DNA of 10,709 bases from Oscillospiraceae bacterium (GTDB lineage Bacteria; Bacillota; Clostridia; Christensenellales; Aristaeellaceae), in assembly GCA_031282605.1 (NCBI GenBank), contig JAITDK010000119.1:1-10709 (forward strand), in the 5' to 3' direction. A program made the position numbers and the translations under genes. The notes under the pieces are model-generated. The model did not search any database, had not been told where the DNA came from, and saw only the letters and a program-made list of their open reading frames with translations. The number at the start of each line of letters is the position of its first letter. Positions within the stretch are counted from its first letter, which is position 1. This document shows, piece by piece, positions 5,561 through 10,709 of the stretch.

Positions 5561-8122
5561 CTACTCACTTGCCCCGGTTTCCTGTGTCAACGGAGATTCC
5601 TCCGTGACGTCCACTGTGACGTCTTCCGCTTCCTCCGGTTCGGCCAGCGCCACCGCCACTACTTGCGTGTTCTCGCCTATGCGCATCAGGCGCACACCTT
5701 GCGATACACGCCCGCATACCCTTATCGAATCAACCGGCGTGCGGATGATCGTGCCGTCGTCAGTCATCAGCATCAGATCCTGTTCGGCGCGTACCAGAAG
5801 CTGCTCGGCCAGCAAGCCCGTCTTGTCCGTCAGATCCATGGCCTTGACGCCCTTGCCGCCCCGCGAAATCTTCCTATACTCGTCGATCGCCGTGCGCTTG
5901 CCGTATCCCTGCGAGGTAATTGATAACACCTGCGTGTCCGGCTCCACCACGCTCAGCGCTATCACCTCGTCGCCGTTGGCCAGATCAATGGCCCTCACGC
6001 CTATAGCCTGACGACCCATGTCGCGTACATCATTCTCGTCAAACCGTATGGCCATACCATGCCTTGTGCCCAACAGCAGTTCATGCGTGCCGTCGGTCAG
6101 CTCGGTTCCTATCAGCTCGTCGCCTTCCCTCAAACTGATGGCAATCAACCCGCTCGTTCTTAGATTGCGGAATTCGCTCAGCGCCGTCTTCTTTATCTGC
6201 CCGCCGCGAGTGGCCATAACCAGGAAGGTATGCTCCAGCTGCTCGGTGTCGTCGGTCTGGATCGTTATCATGGCCGTAACCTTCTCGCCGCCGTCCAGGT
6301 TCAGCACGTTCACGATCGCCGAGCCGCGCGCCGTCCTGCTGGCCTCGCCAATCTCGTAGCACTTCAGCTTATATACGCGGCCTTTGTTCGTGAAGAACAG
6401 TATATCGTCGTGCGTAGAACACACGCACATCCTTTCGACATAATCCTCCTCACGGGTGGTCATGCCCATCACGCCGCGTCCGCCTCTATTCTGGCTGCGG
6501 TATGTGCGCTTCGCCAGCCGCTTTACATATCCGAAGTGGGTCAGCGATATGACCATATCCTCTTCCTGGATCAGATCGCCTATATCTATCTCGCCGTCGA
6601 TGGCCTCAATGGCCGTGCGGCGTGGATCGGCGAACTTGCGCTTTATCTCCAGTATCTCCGTCCTAATAATATCCAGTATCATCGCTTCGCTTTGCAGCAC
6701 TGCGCGCAGATGCTCTATCGTCTGGCGCAGCTGGAACAGTTCCTCGAACAGGCGGTCGCTTTCCAGCCCTGTCAGGCGGGACAGGCGCATATCCAGTATG
6801 GCCTGCGCCTGCGGGTCGCTGAATCCAAACGCCGCCTGCAGCGCCGCGCGAGCCTCCGCCGTCGTTTTGTTCTGACGGATTATGCGCACGACCTCGTCGA
6901 TATGCTCCAGCGCGAGCAGCAGTCCGTCCAGTATGTGCGCGCGCGCCTCCGCCTTCTCCAGTTCGTAGCGGCAGCGGCGGATTACCACGTCCTTCTGGTG
7001 CTCGAGATAGTAATGCAGAGCCTGCTTGAGGTTGAGCACCCGAGGCTCGCCGTCGACTAGAGCCAGCAGGATCACGCCGAACGTATCCTGCAATTGAGTA
7101 TGTTTATATAGGAAGTTGAGCACGACGTTCGGATTCACGTCACGCTTCAGCTCGATTACGATGCGCATACCGCTGCGGTCGGATTCGTCGCGGATATCGG
7201 AGAGTCCATCCAGACGTTTCTCGTGCACCAGCTCGGCGATCTTCTCGATCAGTTTTGCCTTGTTGACCATGTATGGAATCTCGGTGACGACGATACGCTG
7301 CCGATTGTTGTTCATCGGCTCGATCTCGCTGCGCGATCGCGTCACTATGCGGCCCCTGCCTGTGCGGTACGCTTCCAGTATGCCCGCGCGGCCCAGTATC
7401 ACGCCGCCTGTCGGGTAATCCGGGCCTTGGACGAACTGTGCCAATTGATCGATCGACGTGTCCGGATTGTCCATCAGGTGTACTACAGCGTCTATGACCT
7501 CGCCCAGGTTGTGCGGAGGTATGTTCGTGGCCATGCCCACCGCTATGCCGCTGGAACCGTTGACCAGCAGGTTCGGGAATCTGGATGGCAGCACGGCGGG
7601 CTGCTGCAGCATGTTATCGAAGTTTGGATAAAAGTCGACGGTCTCCTTTTCGAGATCGGCTATCATCTCCAGGGTGATCCTGGACATGCGGGCTTCGGTG
7701 TACCTCATCGCGGCCGCGCCGTCGCCGTCCACCGAGCCGAAGTTCCCCTGCCCGTCTACCAGCGGATACCGCGTGGTAAACGGTTGCGCCAGTCTGACCA
7801 TAGCGTCATATACCGCGCTGTCGCCGTGAGGATGATACTTACCCAGTACGTCGCCCACTATGCGCACGCTCTTGCGGAACGGCTTGTCGGGGGTCATGCC
7901 CAGTTCGTGCATCGTGTATAGGATGCGCCGGTGCACAGGCTTGAGTCCGTCGCGGGCGTCGGGCAGCGCGCGGTTTATTATTACGGCCATCGCGTAGGAG
8001 ATGAACGACTTCTGCATCTCCTCCTCGATGTTGATCGGGGTGAGCCTGGCCGCTGGCAGGCCGGGGACGACGTTCTCACCGCCTTCGGCTTCTGTACCGG
8101 GGATTATCGGTTCGTCTGCCAT
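5561..8122 (-). CDS. gyrA: DNA gyrase subunit A
   Basis: An 853-residue full-length subunit of the A2B2 enzyme that introduces negative supercoils with ATP. It cleaves DNA through the catalytic tyrosine, here Y141 in MRYTEARMS. The N-terminal breakage-reunion domain spans about residues 30-520. The quinolone region reads KYHPHGDSAVYD, with Ser102 and Asp106 at the E. coli S83 and D87 positions, the susceptible type. The C-terminal pinwheel starts near 530, and the GyrA box QNRGGRG (544-550) shows it is GyrA, not ParC. The protein has about 20 extra N-terminal residues and a short acidic C-terminal tail, both common variations. The ATG is 9 bp after gyrB, with AGGAGG overlapping the gyrB stop, so the two subunits are translated in a coupled way. 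Confidence 0.98.
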   Translation of the reverse strand: MADEPIIPGTEAEGGENVVPGLPAARLTPINIEEEMQKSFISYAMAVIINRALPDARDGLKPVHRRILYTMHELGMTPDKPFRKSVRIVGDVLGKYHPHGDSAVYDAMVRLAQPFTTRYPLVDGQGNFGSVDGDGAAAMRYTEARMSRITLEMIADLEKETVDFYPNFDNMLQQPAVLPSRFPNLLVNGSSGIAVGMATNIPPHNLGEVIDAVVHLMDNPDTSIDQLAQFVQGPDYPTGGVILGRAGILEAYRTGRGRIVTRSRSEIEPMNNNRQRIVVTEIPYMVNKAKLIEKIAELVHEKRLDGLSDIRDESDRSGMRIVIELKRDVNPNVVLNFLYKHTQLQDTFGVILLALVDGEPRVLNLKQALHYYLEHQKDVVIRRCRYELEKAEARAHILDGLLLALEHIDEVVRIIRQNKTTAEARAALQAAFGFSDPQAQAILDMRLSRLTGLESDRLFEELFQLRQTIEHLRAVLQSEAMILDIIRTEILEIKRKFADPRRTAIEAIDGEIDIGDLIQEEDMVISLTHFGYVKRLAKRTYRSQNRGGRGVMGMTTREEDYVERMCVCSTHDDILFFTNKGRVYKLKCYEIGEASRTARGSAIVNVLNLDGGEKVTAMITIQTDDTEQLEHTFLVMATRGGQIKKTALSEFRNLRTSGLIAISLREGDELIGTELTDGTHELLLGTRHGMAIRFDENDVRDMGRQAIGVRAIDLANGDEVIALSVVEPDTQVLSITSQGYGKRTAIDEYRKISRGGKGVKAMDLTDKTGLLAEQLLVRAEQDLMLMTDDGTIIRTPVDSIRVCGRVSQGVRLMRIGENTQVVAVALAEPEEAEDVTVDVTEESPLTQETGASE

Positions 8123-8127
8123 GCTTA

Positions 8128-8131
8128 CCTC

Positions 8132-8133
<2 letters not shown>
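8128..8133 (-). promoter_or_regulatory. gyrA ribosome binding site overlapping the gyrB stop
   Basis: On the - strand the gyrB stop TAG runs directly into AGGAGG (TAGGAGG), 5 nt before the gyrA ATG. The consensus-strength site fixes the start and implies coupling between gyrB termination and gyrA initiation. Confidence 0.85.
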
Positions 8134-10069
<1,936 letters not shown>

Positions 10070-10074
10070 GTCAG

Positions 10075-10081
10075 CCCTCCC
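10075..10081 (-). promoter_or_regulatory. gyrB ribosome binding site
   Basis: GGGAGGG on the - strand, 5 nt before the ATG at 10069. It decides the gyrB start against the longer in-frame ATG at 10111, which has no comparable site and lies at about the predicted transcription start. Confidence 0.85.
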
Positions 10082-10118
10082 GTTCATGTCCCCTGAATAT
10101 CGTCGACCCATCCTTACT

Positions 10119-10147
10119 AGTATACCATTATCGGCGCTTAATTGGAA
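10119..10147 (-). promoter_or_regulatory. Predicted sigma-A promoter of gyrBA
   Basis: On the - strand TATACT (10124-10119) is a good -10 box, preceded by TGG, giving the extended -10 form TGnTATACT. Seventeen nucleotides further upstream, TTCCAA (10147-10142) is a weak -35 box, and an A/T-rich stretch rich in A and T runs (10148-10165) lies before it as a possible UP element. Transcription would begin near 10112, leaving about 43 nt of leader before the gyrB ATG. Supported by position between the terminator and gyrB. Confidence 0.7.
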
Positions 10148-10233
10148 GAAAAACTTTTATTCATACGATTCTTATAGGACTCTCGTCAGTACGGGCCGCC
10201 TGGACATCCGATATCCCCCAAACAATATGAAAA

Positions 10234-10271
10234 TACCAAGGCTCCGGGTTGTAAAACCAGGAGCCTTGGTA
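10234..10271 (-). terminator. Strong intrinsic terminator upstream of gyrB
   Basis: TACCAAGGCTCC (10234-10245) is exactly complementary to GGAGCCTTGGTA (10260-10271). Inside it, after one mismatch, GGTT (10247-10250) pairs with AACC (10255-10258) around a four-base loop. On the - strand the stem is followed by TTTT and a T-rich run (10233-10221), whereas the + side has none, so it acts on - strand transcription. It ends the unit coming from the right edge and separates it from the gyrB promoter about 85 bp further on. Confidence 0.88.
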
Positions 10272-10310
10272 CTAAATACGTGTTAGGATCAATTTGTTAC
10301 TGTCAATTGT

Positions 10311-10546
10311 TCACTCATACTGCGTGTTGAGATCAATCCGCGTATCCAGACGGCGAGGCATATCTATAGTATTCTAGAAGACGTCCGTCACGCAAGAAGC
10401 GCATATATGCATGTTGCAGGTAATCAGGAGAAACCAACCATACCTGCCATGCCGCACTATTTTCATCATAGCAAGTCTTCGGTATAGCAACCATTTAAAT
10501 CAAACCATATGCTAAGCGATGTATTAGGTGCGGGTGAGACGCGGAT
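10311..10546 (-). pseudogene. Small gene remnant in three reading frames, unidentified
   Basis: Protein-like sequence runs through three - strand frames. The first (10546-10466) includes NTSLSIWFDLNGCYTEDLL. The second (10494-10333, 53 residues from an ATG with a stop right before it and no ribosome binding site) includes SAAWQVWLVSPDYLQHAYMR and RFLRDGRLLEYYR. The third (about 10370-10311) ends NTIDMPRRLDTRIDLNTQYE. Joined by two frameshifts they would give one small protein of about 75 residues. A near-consensus ribosome binding site, AAGAGGTGAT (10556-10547), overlaps the stop of the upstream gene, yet the expected start position is ATC (10546-10544), not ATG. The terminator follows about 40 bp beyond the last stop, as for a gene at the end of an operon. 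The stretch is visibly more A/T-rich than its neighbours. I do not recognise a family. The alternative is that only the 53-residue frame is real, or that none is. Confidence 0.35.
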
Positions 10547-10554
10547 ATCACCTC

Positions 10555-10709
10555 TTACCCCTGGTTCAATTCGGCGTACTCCAGCACGTTCCGGCACGCA
10601 TATAGCACGCCGAAGCCTATCGGTATCTCCAGGGCGAGTATGGAGAACAGTATCGTCCCGGCCTCGGTGATCATCACCACGCCGCCAGTCAGCAGCACGA
10701 CGCCCAGAA
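10555..10709 (-). CDS. C-terminal part of an unidentified membrane protein
   Basis: The frame enters from the right edge and gives 50 residues before a TAA stop (10557-10555). It contains two hydrophobic stretches: LGVVLLTGGVVMI, then TILFSILALEIPIGFGVLYA, with a short polar end RNVLEYAELNQG. GC-rich codon use matches the other genes, which supports it being coding. The family cannot be told from this end alone. It is presumably the gene before the small remnant and the terminator. Confidence 0.6.
   Translation of the reverse strand, partial: LGVVLLTGGVVMITEAGTILFSILALEIPIGFGVLYACRNVLEYAELNQG

Noticed and set aside
7801..7835. Quinolone-resistance change in GyrA
   Set aside because: The positions equivalent to E. 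coli S83 and D87 are Ser102 and Asp106, the susceptible residues.
10070..10111. Longer gyrB start at 10111
   Set aside because: The strong ribosome binding site lies inside this extension and serves the ATG at 10069, and the predicted transcription start is at about 10112.

Overview
The window looks like chromosomal DNA from a GC-rich Firmicute, most likely an uncultured clostridial lineage. The clues are strong GGAGG-type ribosome binding sites, frequent GTG and TTG starts, a TIGR01906/DUF1461 membrane protein, an AzlC/AzlD pair, and an NADH-oxidase-like flavoprotein with an N-terminal rubredoxin-like knuckle. This assignment is inference from protein resemblance, not a search result.

Layout. 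Positions 1-145 are a leader with several GC-rich inverted repeats. From 146 to 5358 six genes run on the + strand with almost no space between them: a GNAT-cyclase fusion, a DUF1461 membrane protein, tsaD (tRNA t6A synthesis), azlC and azlD (branched-chain amino acid export), and a rubredoxin-like/FAD-NAD(P)H oxidoreductase. Gaps or overlaps are about 1 bp, overlap, 4 bp, 4-bp ATGA overlap and 27 bp, so they probably form one operon. Positions 5359-5560 separate this operon from a convergent one and hold no gene; they contain a nested, roughly 100-bp inverted repeat and a perfect 20-bp palindrome. From 10069 down to 5561 on the - strand lie gyrB and gyrA, the two subunits of DNA gyrase, 9 bp apart and preceded by a recognisable extended -10 promoter. 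Positions 10234-10271 hold a strong intrinsic terminator that ends the unit arriving from the right. That unit contains a small, apparently frameshifted gene remnant (about 10311-10546) and the C-terminal end of an unidentified membrane protein (10555-10709, running off the window).

How the genes relate. gyrB and gyrA are housekeeping genes, full length with all key motifs. The + strand operon combines a housekeeping tRNA-modification enzyme with amino-acid export, a putative metal-dependent amide/ester hydrolase fused to an acetyltransferase, and a redox flavoprotein. A shared theme in amino-acid or amide metabolism is possible but not shown by the sequence. I see no CRISPR array, transposase, tRNA, rRNA or clear defence system. 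The least conventional items are the GNAT-cyclase fusion, the structured convergent intergenic region and the decayed gene upstream of gyrB.
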